Positions 22,086 through 33,179 of a stretch of 33,230 nt of DNA are shown piece by piece. The translations under genes and the position numbers were made by a program. Position 1 is the stretch's first letter; each line of letters starts with the position of its first letter. The stretch lies in NCBI GenBank assembly GCA_000444245.1, contig ATSW01007498.1:1-33230 (forward strand), written 5' to 3'. Origin of the DNA: Botryllus schlosseri. Its lineage: Eukaryota > Chordata > Ascidiacea > Stolidobranchia > Styelidae. The notes beneath the pieces are model-generated. The model did no database searches. It had not been told where the DNA came from and was given only the letters and a program-made list of their open reading frames with translations.

Positions 22086-22279
22086 CTGGAACGTTGGCAT
22101 GAATTGAATAGGTGTGAGTGTAGCGAGTAACCTTGATCGCTTTTCAGAATAGGCACGGCTTTGAATAAAGATACATTGATAAGATGTAATTGTCCGGTAT
22201 TTTCAACAACTATATTTTCGACGAAACGTGCCATAAATGTTCGATGTAACAACTCCGGATTAATCGCCGCAATCAGAGG
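22086..22279 (-). CDS. Candidate internal exon, unknown protein
   Basis: A minus-strand exon of 194 nt is bounded by a good acceptor (cggtcttttgatcattaacag) and a strong donor (ccag/gtatgt). It is open throughout, starting in phase 0 and ending with two bases of the next codon. The peptide begins PLIAAINPELLHRTFMARFV and contains ENTGQLHLINVSLFKAVPIL. No family is recognised. A preceding frame (22474-22316) joins in phase through aaa/gtacgc, but that intron would be only 36 nt. A following exon near 21724 would add about ten residues and a stop. It is the best-bounded single exon in the middle of the window. Confidence 0.35.
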
Positions 22280-24319
22280 CTGTTAATGATCAAAAGACCG
22301 GTTATAATTGCGTACTTTGGCACTCAAAAGACAGTGGTTTGACTCAATCCTTCCTTGTACGGATATCAAACGAGAGACGTACGATTCTAAGCAATGGCCA
22401 CGAGTGTTTAACTCGAAGCGATACACACGAACACGGTCCGTTGCAAACAGCGTTTGTAACATGTTGCCGCGCAAGGACAGTAATTGTAGACATCTTCAGA
22501 TATTCATAATCCTCCTTACCGTTCTGTGAAAAGTTATTGCATTAAGGTCTATTGACTACAACTTAGCTACCGATGATACTCGGTAAGAGATGTTTGTCGC
22601 GATTGAATAATTCATAGCAGGCGATACATTTCAATTGCAGCCCACTTTGTTCCGTGGTGTTTACCAGAATTTGAGAAAGTTCGCGTTTCGGTAAACAACA
22701 AACACATCGCACAAGCACATTATAATCAGATATCGAGATATTACGCCTCATGCATATCTGCACGACGCAGAATGCTATGTCAGTATCTATTGTTTTAAAT
22801 TGAACCAAAAGATATACCACCAACAAATAAATATACACCAGTAAGATCTGCTTTAATAGGTGCAGATAACTTAACGAGGCAACTGTATACAAACAACGCA
22901 TTGAAATTCATGTGTACCCTTTGTGTTAAAACTGTCAATTTCATGCCAAAATTTACCAAACATACAAGTTCGGCTGCGAGTAAATTCATTTCTTTTGCGT
23001 GCCCTTGTAAATCTTGCTGATAAACATTCGATTAAATGCTCGCGTTAGTGGGTTTCACGAAATCTGCATGCATTAATAGTGTAAATGCCAGGTAGACAAC
23101 CCTATACTCGAACACTCTGATGCATATGTCACCCTTCTAACTACAAACATGTGGAATAAGCTGTAAATAGATTGCCAACCACCATGGGGCGCACGTGACG
23201 TCCTTTGGCGGCAATGCATCGGCGTAAATCAATCAGAATTGTGATCGGAACAGTTGGACTACACGATTTTGTTTCGCATTAATACTATAATTTGTTGCAC
23301 TTGGTTGGTCCACAACTGTCGTAGAATGTATATATTCTCACAAGTAAGCACTAAGCATACAGTTACGCAGACTCCTTCGGACTGCTTATTTCGCACATGA
23401 TAAGACACATAAAGACAAATAGTCCTCCCGTCTGATTGCAAGACTTCATCCCAAACATATAGTTTAACACCTTTGTGTCATCGTTAACTCTAATGTTGTC
23501 TCAGGTGGTCGGGTAGCGTAAACAAGCTACATGTGGTCCTGACTTCATAATCATATCGCGTAGTCGCAACTATGACTATGTACGTCGGCATACACAATTG
23601 TACAGTACATACACTGAAAAAAACTTCGTTAAATATATCCACACTGTGAATGAGTCAGGATTGAGGGAGGACACCAAACTGGTTAACCAACTACTGAAAC
23701 AATCAACTTTTTGTTGTGTGGTATGCATCGGACAACCGATATATGTCGCCAATGGAGACCACCATATTCAAGCAGATATCTGAAATTCCAATCGCAAACA
23801 TTTCAAACCTGATACAAGCAAACATGGAAACGAACTCGACATGTCGCCGACCTGGGTGCCCGCATAGGCGGTCGCTATACTGATATCATAATAGGGAGTA
23901 TGTCAGAGCGCGTGCACTGCACAAGTGCCCGCATAAGCTCATGTTGAAATCGGTCTCATTTTTGCCTTAGCATTGCTGTTCGTAACTGAGTGGATAAGAA
24001 ATGAACCCGATTCCGTGGTAATTCAAATGTAACGGATAACATGTACACAAGTCGCAAGTGGTTTTGCGCTTGTAATTCGTTTCCTCTTTATGTATTTGTA
24101 ATGCTAGCATTACCCATTTCCATCTTCGATTGCAACCAACTTAATATCTGATACCGTACGATCTTTGTCTTTCGTTAGCTGTATGTATACGTGGACTCGC
24201 AGTTACATGACTTTTATTTCGAGACAATATCGCATTGCAATATTGTTCCATCGTGACTCGGAACTAAAGCAAACACGTAACCTGAGAAAGCCCGACGAGA
24301 CGTTACACATGTTTTCGTA
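22280..24319. other. Mostly non-coding stretch
   Basis: Minus-strand frames at 22563-22901 (112 codons, with one hydrophobic helix) and 22283-22474 and overlapping plus frames stay open, but no domain is visible. An acceptor at about 22777 (minus) opens a cysteine-rich frame ending at 22563. Two tgcccgcata words lie about 75 bp apart near 23860-23940. Confidence 0.4.
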
Positions 24320-24679
24320 ATGGAGTTCGTTAGTAACTGCAAAAAAAACACGTCTCCCAAAATGGGTTGTGTTGTGTCTCATGTATGTAATCCCATTCGA
24401 GTCATAGACGTTGAAGTTGAATCTTTCAACCCAAACCGATGAACTACATTTCAGGGTCGCCGTGAACTATCTGATGAGACTGTGTTGTTCCTTATTCTTA
24501 GACGAGTCATATCGCGATGGGTGAGTAACAGTACACCACCCTCATGTACTAGATTAGTTACGACTCATCCAGTACTTTGGCGGATCCATTTAAATTACAT
24601 GCGGGTACTTCAGGCATCGCTGCAAAAATACGCGGCAAAGGCTTCTTCGATCGCGGCTCGATATGTTGAGTCGGGTTAA
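24320..24679 (+). CDS. Candidate three-exon small gene, unknown
   Basis: Exons are 24320-24382, 24455-24520 and 24614-24679 (63, 66 and 66 nt), all phase 0, from ATG to TAA, for 64 residues. Splice sites are good: cat/gtatgt, tgg/gtgagt, gaactacatttcag and gggtacttcag. Introns are 72 and 93 bp, in line with those of the Kunitz gene. Exon 2 reads GRRELSDETVLFLILRRVIS. The second intron is itself open in frame, so retention would give a longer protein. No domain is known and I saw no poly(A) signal within 300 bp. A second frame across exons 2 and 3 is also open, so the reading frame is uncertain. Confidence 0.3.
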
Positions 24680-27269
24680 CCGCGTAAATATGTTTTCAAA
24701 ACTTCTCCTGTTGTCGGAAACTTCATCGGCGGGCCTTGTTTTGCCTTCATTACGACTTTGTGCTGTCATAACGGTAACGGTTGGAAGGTTACATTGCTAA
24801 ACTAGTTGGGGCCGTTTATTTATTTATCAGTAGTTCATATATTGATTTTTACTATTGCGCTGCATAGCTACACAGGTCTTTATACGATGACACCCTATAC
24901 ACAAAGCTGTCGTTATGTTTCTACACATCAAACTTTGATATTATCCACGAATCAGTATGATGTGCGATGTGCCCAACGTACAGTGTCCACGCCGTAATCC
25001 CTAACCGATCACGAACTATAAGGATATGAGCTTCTATTTTGGCCGGATGAACTCATAATTTGAGCGGATGCCGACTCTTCACGAACAAAACGGGATTTCC
25101 TTTGATTACAAGGGAGATGGGATGTTAAATAATGTCATTGGGATCAAATGATATGAGTAATAACTCAATTCAATCAAATCTCATTGTTTTCGTATCAGCG
25201 CTTATGCTAATTAGTCTTGCATTCAAATTCTCGCTTCCCATGTTTCGCGAAGGAATGCGAACGTATTAAAATTACTAAATAGCCGTCTTTCGGCAACAGT
25301 CCAATTAAATTCACGAATGTAATCGAAATGGAATTGTATGATAATATACGATTTTATAGATATCCCGGATATATGTCGTCAGTTATTGCTCGGTCGGCAT
25401 ATTCAAGTTTGTGAGAGATATCGTCCCATCGCACTGACCAGATTTACGACGTTTCGATGTTGACTGCGACTTACAGAAAGGAGGACATGTCAGTATTTAC
25501 TTGACAATATTTTTGTGGATCTTGAACTTAGAGTATTCTGTTGCTCGGTTACGTGAAATAAATTCTGTCATCACAAATACACCTTCAAAAGAGTTTTTAT
25601 GATATCGCCACTTAGCCGTAGTACAAAAGCAAGAGTTATCAAAATTACTCTAAATTGAAGCAATAAGATACTCGATCGAAAAGATCTTATACTTTACTCC
25701 AAATTGCCCCGATTTAAACGATAAACATCTTTTGATTTTCACCACATAATTGCCATACGTGACACCTATCTGTGGTTTGCTTGTATGCTTTGTTTTAAAT
25801 CATATCCGTGTCGCGACTTCGATGTAGTTATCCGCCTTAAATCGTTACCAAAGACAAAAGGGGCATCTAGAAAATCAGCGCTTTGCTGACTCAAATCTTA
25901 ATGATTCATTGTTCGCGGCTCGTACCAAATTTCCCGATTATATCGTTTTACATAGTTGCGGTAATAATTGCGGGTCATGGCGACCTGTACTCAACCGTAT
26001 GAGGCTTGAATGCGGCTCGCTTATTATCGCGGTATTGGCATGAGTGTTTCCAAAAATGAATTTTGTAAATGCATCAGAAATTTGAAACCGTAATTCCAAC
26101 GATTAGGCGACCCGCGTCGACTGCTTCGAATGCCATAATTTAAGAAGCCCGCCTGTATTATCCGACTCAATGCATCCGTATGAGAATCAAATCAATGCCT
26201 ATAACCCGTGATACTACTTGTACGGATCACCCGTTTGATAGACTATTTATGTGCATTTGCCCTCCAGAGATAGGAATTAAACCCGAGTGCAGTATCGGTA
26301 GCGGCTCATAAGCGTCGGAATTACAGCGTTAGCGTGAATCGTGCCTTCCAATGGACAAGGAGCTTATGACGTCAAACACATGATGTTCCTAATACAACGA
26401 AGGTATTATTATATTATGATATCCGTAATATATGTATACAATTGGACAGAATACGCACGCACCTTGCACATTGTACAAGGTGTAATTTGTAGGCCACCAG
26501 GCTAAAACCGTGCGTTATGACGCAGAATCTACGTAATGTACGTATACTCGTTACTAGAAATGGTCTTACCAGAAATAGCGTCCCAAGGGGAGTTTTCGGG
26601 AGCGGATAATCGATGAAAAGCATTGTTAATATTATAGCAACGCATCCTGAATTCCAACTGGGCTTACGTTACTGCAACACTCCTCTTCCCTATGCTTTCT
26701 CAAATTTCAACCACATTTACATGTGGATAGCATTTGCCAAGTGATTGGTATTAAACTCTAGGGTCGTAAAGGCGTAAATGGGAGTAAGTGAGTTGGAATG
26801 TGGGTCTTGATTTGTGGTGTTTGTGATAAGTTGGCGACAATACCTGTCAACATTGATAAGCTTCTACTTGATGCGTCGTCATTATGCAGTACTGTTCTCG
26901 AGTTTACATTGTAACAATCCATTTTATTCTCTAATTTGAAAATTTACAAGCATTCCCTTTACGGTTTTGTGATGTATGAACAATATCAAACAACACAAGG
27001 ATTTCCTGAATAACTACTATGCTTCAGTTGAAATTATATCATCTGTGCGTCACTATCGCAAGATATACGCTAAATTACGTTTTTCGATATGTAAAAATAG
27101 CACGCCGCATGCACAGCACATGCATAGAGTTCTACTACTTGGGCGTGCACTTTTCAGAATCAGCATGACAAAGCTTATTAGATTTCGTCAAATCCGAATT
27201 AGGTGCCAAAATATAGTTTTCCAAACGCTTACCAGTAACCAAAGTATGGTATTTTGTGTAGCCATAGGC
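24680..27269. other. Non-coding stretch
   Basis: I see no gene. Frames at 24806-24997, 26414-26623 and 26976-27275 have no splice or domain support. Confidence 0.5.
27262..27269. repeat. Target-site duplication, left copy
   Basis: ccataggc immediately precedes the hAT terminus and is identical to 28416-28423. Confidence 0.9.
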
Positions 27270-27496
27270 CAGTGATTCCCAACCTGTGGTACGCGTACCA
27301 CTAGTGGTACGCGAAGGTCCTTCAGGTGGTACGCGAGTAGATTCCGTATTTTTTTCGACCGAAGGGAGTTATCAGTTCACGTGGGGTTGATTTTGAGTTT
27401 TTTTGAAGCCGTCGTCGTCCTGGTAAGGTGCGTCCGTGGTAAGGAAGCCTACGTCAAAGAAACGAAACCGACTTGTTGCGCCCCTGCATGACTTTC

Positions 27497-27798
27497 GATG
27501 CGGTGTGAGCAAACGTATGCCACCATAGTGTCCTATATGGTGTGGACACAAGCAAATCTCACGGCTCAGTATAATTGGTCTACGTCACACTTTCCACTTA
27601 GTCAAAGGCAACTTTACGGCCCTTTTACACCGGCTTGCCGTGCGCTAAATTCGATAAAACGGGTATCAATGGAAAGCTGCTACTGTACTGATTCCGAAAT
27701 TCTAAATTTTATTTTGCTCATGGTCCTCGAACCTCCCAAAATCTGCTTCGAATTTTGGATTGTGATCGAGTTTTAAAATTGTGACGCAACAATTCTGT
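27497..27798 (+). repeat. Left arm of internal inverted repeat
   Basis: This arm pairs with 27822-28118. Shared words include gtcctatatggtgtgga, ctacgtcacactttcca and gggtatcaatggaaagctgc. Confidence 0.85.
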
Positions 27799-27821
27799 CT
27801 GGCAAACCGAGAGTGTAGCTA

Positions 27822-28118
27822 ACAGAGTTGTTGTGTCACAATTCAAAACTCTATCACAATGCAAAATTCGAGGCTGGTTTAGGGGGGTTCTAGGACCATG
27901 AGCAGAATAGAATTTATATTTTTGTAGTCAGTACAGCAGCAGCTTTCCATTGATACCCTTTTTCCGCATTTAGCGCTCGGCAAGCCGGTCAAAAATGGCC
28001 TTAAAATTGCCTTTGACCAAATGGAAAGTGTGACGTAGATCAATTTCACTGAGCGGTGACATTTGCTCGTGTCCACTGTCCACATCCACACCATATAGGA
28101 CGCTATGATGCCACGCAT
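27822..28118 (-). repeat. Right arm of internal inverted repeat
   Basis: This is the inverted partner of 27497-27798. Small indels lie near the outer edge of the arm. Confidence 0.85.
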
Positions 28119-28415
28119 CGACCGGCTAGTGCAAAATAAGCAATACAGCCATCGCATTTAATAAATATACTTTTGTTGTTTATTGTTATTTCAATATGTT
28201 GTTCTTCTTGTGACTGGCGGTGAAAAAACAATTCCATGCATCCCATCAAGGCATCAACCCTGACTGGTGATGCCTAGTTTAATAGAACTTGTTAACACAC
28301 CTAGCTCATGTCAAATACCTGATTATGACGTCATAAATGGTGGATGTAGGTGGTACGCGAGCACTGCATAAAACTTCAAAATGGTACGTGGGCGGAAAAA
28401 GGTTGGGAACCACTG

Positions 28416-28423
28416 CCATAGGC
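28416..28423. repeat. Target-site duplication, right copy
   Basis: ccataggc directly follows the hAT right terminus. Confidence 0.9.
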
Positions 28424-28781
28424 TAACATTCATGCTGGGGTTATACTAAATTGTGTAATGGTATGGTGTGTTATAAGTCACCTGTACTTGACACGCCTTC
28501 TAAACGCGGTATTTCGGCAATCCCAATCCACAAAGAGGCACGCCATATCGGACAACTACATGCATAATTGGGCAGTTGCAGCTACATGTATTTGAAAATA
28601 ATGAATGCAGCGTGCATTTAAATCTGTTCAATAGTCATATGGTGTACCGGTGCGACTTACTTCAGGGAAGTCGGATGCATCGAATATACGCTACAATAAT
28701 GGCGGCACATAAATATTGTGAGAATTAGGCACCATAATAACATGTTGATAGCATTCGACCTCCCGTCCACGAACGCGTTAC

Positions 28782-28964
28782 CTAAGCCTTCGTGTACCAA
28801 CGAAAACACGAGAAGATTTGTTGATCGGAAGTTACCAGTCTGGAGCTTAAAGTAGAATCGGTAAGTGAGTCTGCGGTTTGATCTGTCCCCGATGCACAAG
28901 TCGAGAGTATGTCATGTCCGCCGGAATGATAGGAAATTATCGTCAGTATCAAGGTCAAGTACAT
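28782..28964 (-). CDS. Candidate small secreted peptide ORF
   Basis: A minus-strand ATG at 28964 opens 60 codons to TAG at 28782. The start, MYLTLILTIISYHSGGHD, resembles a signal peptide. The rest is Ser/Thr-rich with two cysteines (STCASG, FSCFRW). A usable donor (ctg/gtaact) lies inside. Nothing identifies a family, and overlapping frames on both strands are also open, so it may be chance. Confidence 0.2.
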   Translation of the reverse strand: MYLTLILTIISYHSGGHDILSTCASGTDQTADSLTDSTLSSRLVTSDQQIFSCFRWYTKA

Positions 28965-29686
28965 GATGTGAAGAGACAAGTTGGGTGTCTGAGTGAAAGA
29001 CTACTTCAAGTCGTGTCGACGCCTTCCTCTCTTTTGATATTATCGCGATCGTGTGTTGTTGTGAATTGACGACAACATTAATAAAACGAACGAGAACCAG
29101 GCACCATTGCACCACGAGTGTTTGTAAAAAGAATCGGCAATTATTGTTTTTCGCCAAGAAGCAACTTACAGAAAAACGACTGTTTTATGGTGAAATCTAG
29201 AATCCACACAAAGCGTTAACAACTTTTGTCAACTGGACGCGGCGATTAAACCGAATGCTGCACTTCACAAAGAGATAAGGCGCAACGATCGATTGAGATA
29301 TTATGGCTGTAACAGATCACATGTCCAGATCGCCCGCTTATTCCCACGGCGGCTAGCAGACACGGCCTGTCTGATTTGCTACAGTTTAACAAAGCCGTGT
29401 CAAAATATAGGGCATGCGACCGCTGACAGGCAGAGCATAAGGAAACCATGGTATATCTCCCTATTATGTATCGTGATGGATGCGTATACCGGGTAGTTCT
29501 GCGGTATCCCGTAACGGATTTATCATGTCTTTGTTTATTTTCGTGGGAAGACAAGAGCCCGTCACGCGCCACTTAGCAATTGAAACAACAAATCCTGTCT
29601 CGGAAAGGCCAGCTTACTTTCGCGTACTGAAGTCGAGCCTCTGAGAAACGAGAGAGCCGCGCTTCTATGAACCGAAATAGCGTCCA

Positions 29687-29722
29687 TATATAAACACAGC
29701 CATCGCAAACTGAACTCATTCC
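29687..29722 (+). promoter_or_regulatory. TATA box and initiator (core promoter)
   Basis: TATATAAA at 29687-29694 is followed by TCATTCC (29716-29722), a full match to the metazoan initiator YYANWYY with its A at 29718. The TATA start is therefore at -31, the standard spacing. The upstream 450 bp is richer in G+C and CpG than most of the window. The first ATG downstream is at 29748 (caaggATGC), opening 25 codons (MLKPNVGSPKKTEYLNLEGK), and the two-exon gene at 30003 follows on the same strand. Confidence 0.5.
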
Positions 29723-29747
29723 GCTGCTTTGACGCCGGGCTGCAAGG

Positions 29748-29825
29748 ATGCTTAAACCAAACGTGGGCTCGCCGAAAAAGACGGAATACCTCAACCTGGA
29801 AGGGAAGAGTAATCAGATAACCTGA
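29748..29825 (+). CDS. Short ORF or first exon downstream of the TATA/Inr
   Basis: ATG to TGA, 25 codons, beginning 30 bp after the predicted transcription start. The peptide is lysine-rich. It may be an upstream ORF, or a first coding exon ending at a weak donor (aga/gtaatc, intron from 29809). I could not join it to the exon at 30003 with a good acceptor, so it stands alone here. Confidence 0.3.
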   Translation: MLKPNVGSPKKTEYLNLEGKSNQIT

Positions 29826-30002
29826 TCAAATTAGCAAAAAAGAACTATTGCCAAAAGCAAATATGGAATACTATAAAGAAACATGAACTGAAGAATGCTA
29901 TTCAATTGCATATCAAGCCAAGAGTGCGAAGGGGCACTGTGGATATGACCGCGGTCGAAGATTGGAATTATACAAGATAATCCTTGAGGACTCTAAAGGT
30001 AG

Positions 30003-30486
30003 ATGAGAGGATATCTTATCCAATCGGAGCAATGTGAGCAACATCCACGACTACTTGATATCATGAAGCAATTGTCGATGCGACCATTCGACTTCTTCGT
30101 ACCAGTTCGACCCACGACGAAAACGAATTCGAAAGAAATATTGCTATCGGTAAGTTGACTCTCCAAGCCTTTTTGTAATTGCTATTTCATCATACAATGT
30201 CTTAGTTTAGCCAATCATATACATTTTGGGAATCATATATTAAACATACACTTCTCCTTTTCAGATTGAAAATCATCGATTTTTTACCGATTACCAACAA
30301 CAAGCAATTGAAGCTTGGAACGAAAAGACAGCTACACGCCACACGAACGATACGCATTTGCAGTACCGACTTCTGTTTAAATGCAAGATACAAGCGCAAT
30401 TACAAGAACTATACAAACGCAACCATCGAAGAAACGCGTCTAGGCCTTGCCTTGATTTTGCACTGCATTTCACGGCGCTGCCTTGA
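30003..30486 (+). CDS. Two-exon gene, protein of unknown family
   Basis: Exon 1 is 30003-30149 and exon 2 is 30265-30486, separated by a 115-bp intron with a consensus donor (tcg/gtaagt) and a pyrimidine-rich acceptor (acttctccttttcag), phase 0. The product has 122 residues from the first ATG, which follows an in-frame TAG. Coding could begin further upstream if an acceptor lies just before it. The protein is basic and Gln-rich, with no clear signal peptide or membrane segment; motifs include MKQLSMRPFDFFVPVRP and QAQLQELYKRNHRRN. Residues 50-110 may be helical. AATAAA lies 63 bp after the stop, and a TATA/Inr promoter lies 285 bp before the ATG on the same strand. I recognise no homologue. 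Confidence 0.5.
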
Positions 30487-30548
30487 GTTTTATAACATAT
30501 TTACCGTTGATATAAATTTTTTACGAATATCTTCATTACGTCTTTTTT

Positions 30549-30554
30549 AATAAA
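30549..30554 (+). promoter_or_regulatory. Poly(A) signal AATAAA
   Basis: This canonical hexamer lies 63 bp downstream of the TGA at 30484-30486 and fits the end of the two-exon gene. Confidence 0.55.
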
Positions 30555-32026
30555 ATGAATCTGCAATCTGCAACTGATCGAAGTACTATATCCATTTCAG
30601 GGCGGGTTGAAGGTGTAATTATCGTGGTGTAGTCTTTGTTGAGAAAAACCTTATTCGCGAGACATTTGGTTACTGGAGAGACGCATTAAAACGGTTGGTT
30701 GTTTACCATCTGGCGCTGCGGTACTTTTATGCCCGTGTTCCTTTGTGAGTGTACTGCCTGCCATCTGCACCATAATAGAACCGGTTAAGTATAGCGATTT
30801 TCACATGATTGCTAAAATTCGTGTGATTCCATATCACCTCACGGTGACAATTACGCGCCGTGCAACGCAGATGAGACATTGTTATGCAACACAATGACAG
30901 ATAGTTGAACTGAGAAGTAATGAGCGTTGTGTAACGTTTACTCAAGGGAGAGATGCATTGTTACATAACTACGGCCTGCTCTGCAGCGATTAATAATGCA
31001 AGTCATCCGATTTGCGAGACCCAGCGTGTAACTTTATTGCGTGGAAATTATGAAGGAAATTGAACATTGTACCGACGCTATTACTAAATTATCGTCGCCT
31101 CAAAGCATATTTTTCGCAGTAACTCGCCTTAATAGACGCCAGTGTCATATCACATTCTGAGTAGGATTATTTCCATTCTAGTGCTATTCCTATTATCGTA
31201 AATGATACACGCAAATGGTCATTATTACTTCAACTTACTAAAACCGGTTACTAATGATATTCATATTCTTTGAAGCCTCCATTCGTTACATGTAGGAAAT
31301 TAGCACAATGGGAATTAAAATTATCGTAAAAAGATAGTTTCTCGAAGTCAAACGCCGAAGATTTAATGTGGATACAACAGTAAATAAAGTGCGCACTGTG
31401 CATTGTGCACGACATAGATATTTTACGTGACGTTCTTAGCAGTGATTAGGATTTATCAATGATTTGATCTAGGATTCTATACATTAGCATGAACGACGGG
31501 ATAAGTCATGACAAATTTCACACTGTCGACAAAATGTGATAGCATGAAAATATGCATGATACACCCACGTGAAAGTTTGGAAATCGTGCGGAATTTACCA
31601 CAATGTTTGGTCAATGAAGGCAAGTGGTGGATTTCATTTGAGCAGAGCGTGGGGAGTGGAATCCCTGCAGATAAGGCGTAATCATGTACACGTACGCCTA
31701 TAACATAATGATAAGATAAACTGTTAAAGTGATGTAAAGGTAGTGAAAGTTATTGCCAAGAGTAAACAAGTGTCGGCAGACAGGTAGTAGGTTTGTCATG
31801 AAGAGGGGGTCTGTATTAGACTATTGTTTTCTTAGGCGGAGTCGTGAATTTCCAAAGTTGACTGAAATTCCCCAGTTTTCCAACACAATTTACGGAATTA
31901 ATTTTCGGGAAAATTGCTAGTTTTGAATAAAGCTCGAACGAGGCGGGAGTGGTCTGCGCTTCATACAATACAGAATCTGTCTGTCTGACGACTGTTTATC
32001 GTTACAGGCGAGGTAAAAAGTAAATT
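30555..32026. other. Non-coding stretch
   Basis: I see no gene here. Short minus frames near 30727-30945 lack support. Confidence 0.5.
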
Positions 32027-32172
32027 ACTTCAATATACAATTGAATAATATATTCATATTGATATAAACTCGAATATTTATAACTTACACTAGGCAGGGG
32101 TAGTCGTCAGCAACTAAAGTAGAGTATGGGTTTATTTCAATATGAAAATATTATTCAATTGTATATTGAAGT
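32027..32172. mobile_element. Palindromic MITE, 146 bp
   Basis: The left 44 bp (acttcaatatacaattgaat onwards) and the reverse complement of the right 44 bp agree at all but about two positions, leaving a loop of about 58 bp. If the edges are widened by four bases, TA dinucleotides flank both sides, and the right terminus then reads TA-CAGA inverted. This would suit a Tc1/mariner-type MITE, but the outer four bases of the two ends differ. The loop contains aggcaggggtagtcgtcagc. Confidence 0.65.
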
Positions 32173-33179
32173 TCTGTAGCCCCAAGAAGATTAGTAAAAG
32201 ACTTGCAAAATACCCACGAACGACGAACTTTCATTGTTAGTTGCAGTATTCATGGCGCTTTATGATTCAACCCCGAATTTTTCAGAAGATAAATTCGTGC
32301 TGAGTATACACGCGACAGCCATAATTGGAAAATTTCCGGGATCGCAACCCATCATCCATGTGATAAACCGATACAATTTTGTACGGCTTGCATTATATGA
32401 ACACGGCTGGACGGCGTGATAAAAACCGTGCGGGATATGCCGTCATTGTAGCCGCGTGGCATAAATGGGCAGCCTGCTGCTGTGTAAAATACAAATTCAA
32501 TGGACGGTAGTGAATATTGGTTCGCTCATGTTGGAACGGAAGTGTGACCAATGACCATGAAAAATTTCCTAGCACAGTATGAGATAAAGCTGACTTATGC
32601 GAATAAAGTATATACGTCGTGATTAAAATCTCTGTAACGTTGGGCTTGATCGGTTTTGACGGGCGAAATTGATGCTACATTTGCACCTTGAGATGGGCGA
32701 CGAAACTCAAATTTTGATTCTCAAGGTTTGAATAAAATCAATGGTTGATTAAGTCAATATAGTCGATCGCGAAAGACCTGCTAGTCTCCCTATAATGATA
32801 AGGTAAGATATACGCTCATTGCTCTGTATTACTGCTTTTGCTACAATCACTCATATTTGGCAAAAATGACTTAACACTCAACTTAGGGCATGACTTGATG
32901 AATTGATATCTACTTCTTGTTAGTAGCCCTCACTGGACGGCAAGAGCAGTAGCAGCATTTCTACAGCGTGTGAACTTGCTGCACAGTTTGTTCTCGCTAC
33001 CGAACTAATTATTAATTCTGTAGAAATTTGGTAAAAAGATACGAGAACCGTTGCTCATCATGCATTATTTATTGTGCGCTCTCGAACATTTGCTTCTCTG
33101 AAATTTGACACAGGTCAAGTCATGTAGCCTTTTATGCATTTCTGTTGACTTGTGATGAATGTTAAATCGATATCATATA
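32173..33179. other. Non-coding stretch
   Basis: I see no gene here. Two frames of about 60 codons (32234-32419 plus, 32393-32575 minus) overlap and show no features. A good donor (aag/gtaaga) near 32801 follows only about 17 open codons. Confidence 0.5.

Larger units (their letters stand above)
27270..28415. mobile_element. Non-autonomous hAT element with large internal inverted repeat
   Basis: The left end is cagtgattcccaacct; the right end is aggttgggaaccactg (15 of 16 bases match when inverted). A perfect 8-bp target duplication, ccataggc, flanks the 1146-bp element, which is diagnostic of hAT. The word gtggtacgcg occurs three times in the first 75 bp and again near the right end, as subterminal repeats. 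The centre is a foldback: about 27497-27798 is repeated inverted at 27822-28118 with roughly four-fifths identity by eye and a loop of about 23 bp. Open frames in both arms share the reading (VSMESC, LLMVLEPP) only because the arms are copies. No transposase is present, so it would need one supplied in trans. Confidence 0.9.

Noticed and set aside
27498-28157. Two ORFs of 92 codons with similar peptides, facing each other
   Set aside because: They look like paralogous genes but are simply the two arms of the inverted repeat within the hAT element.
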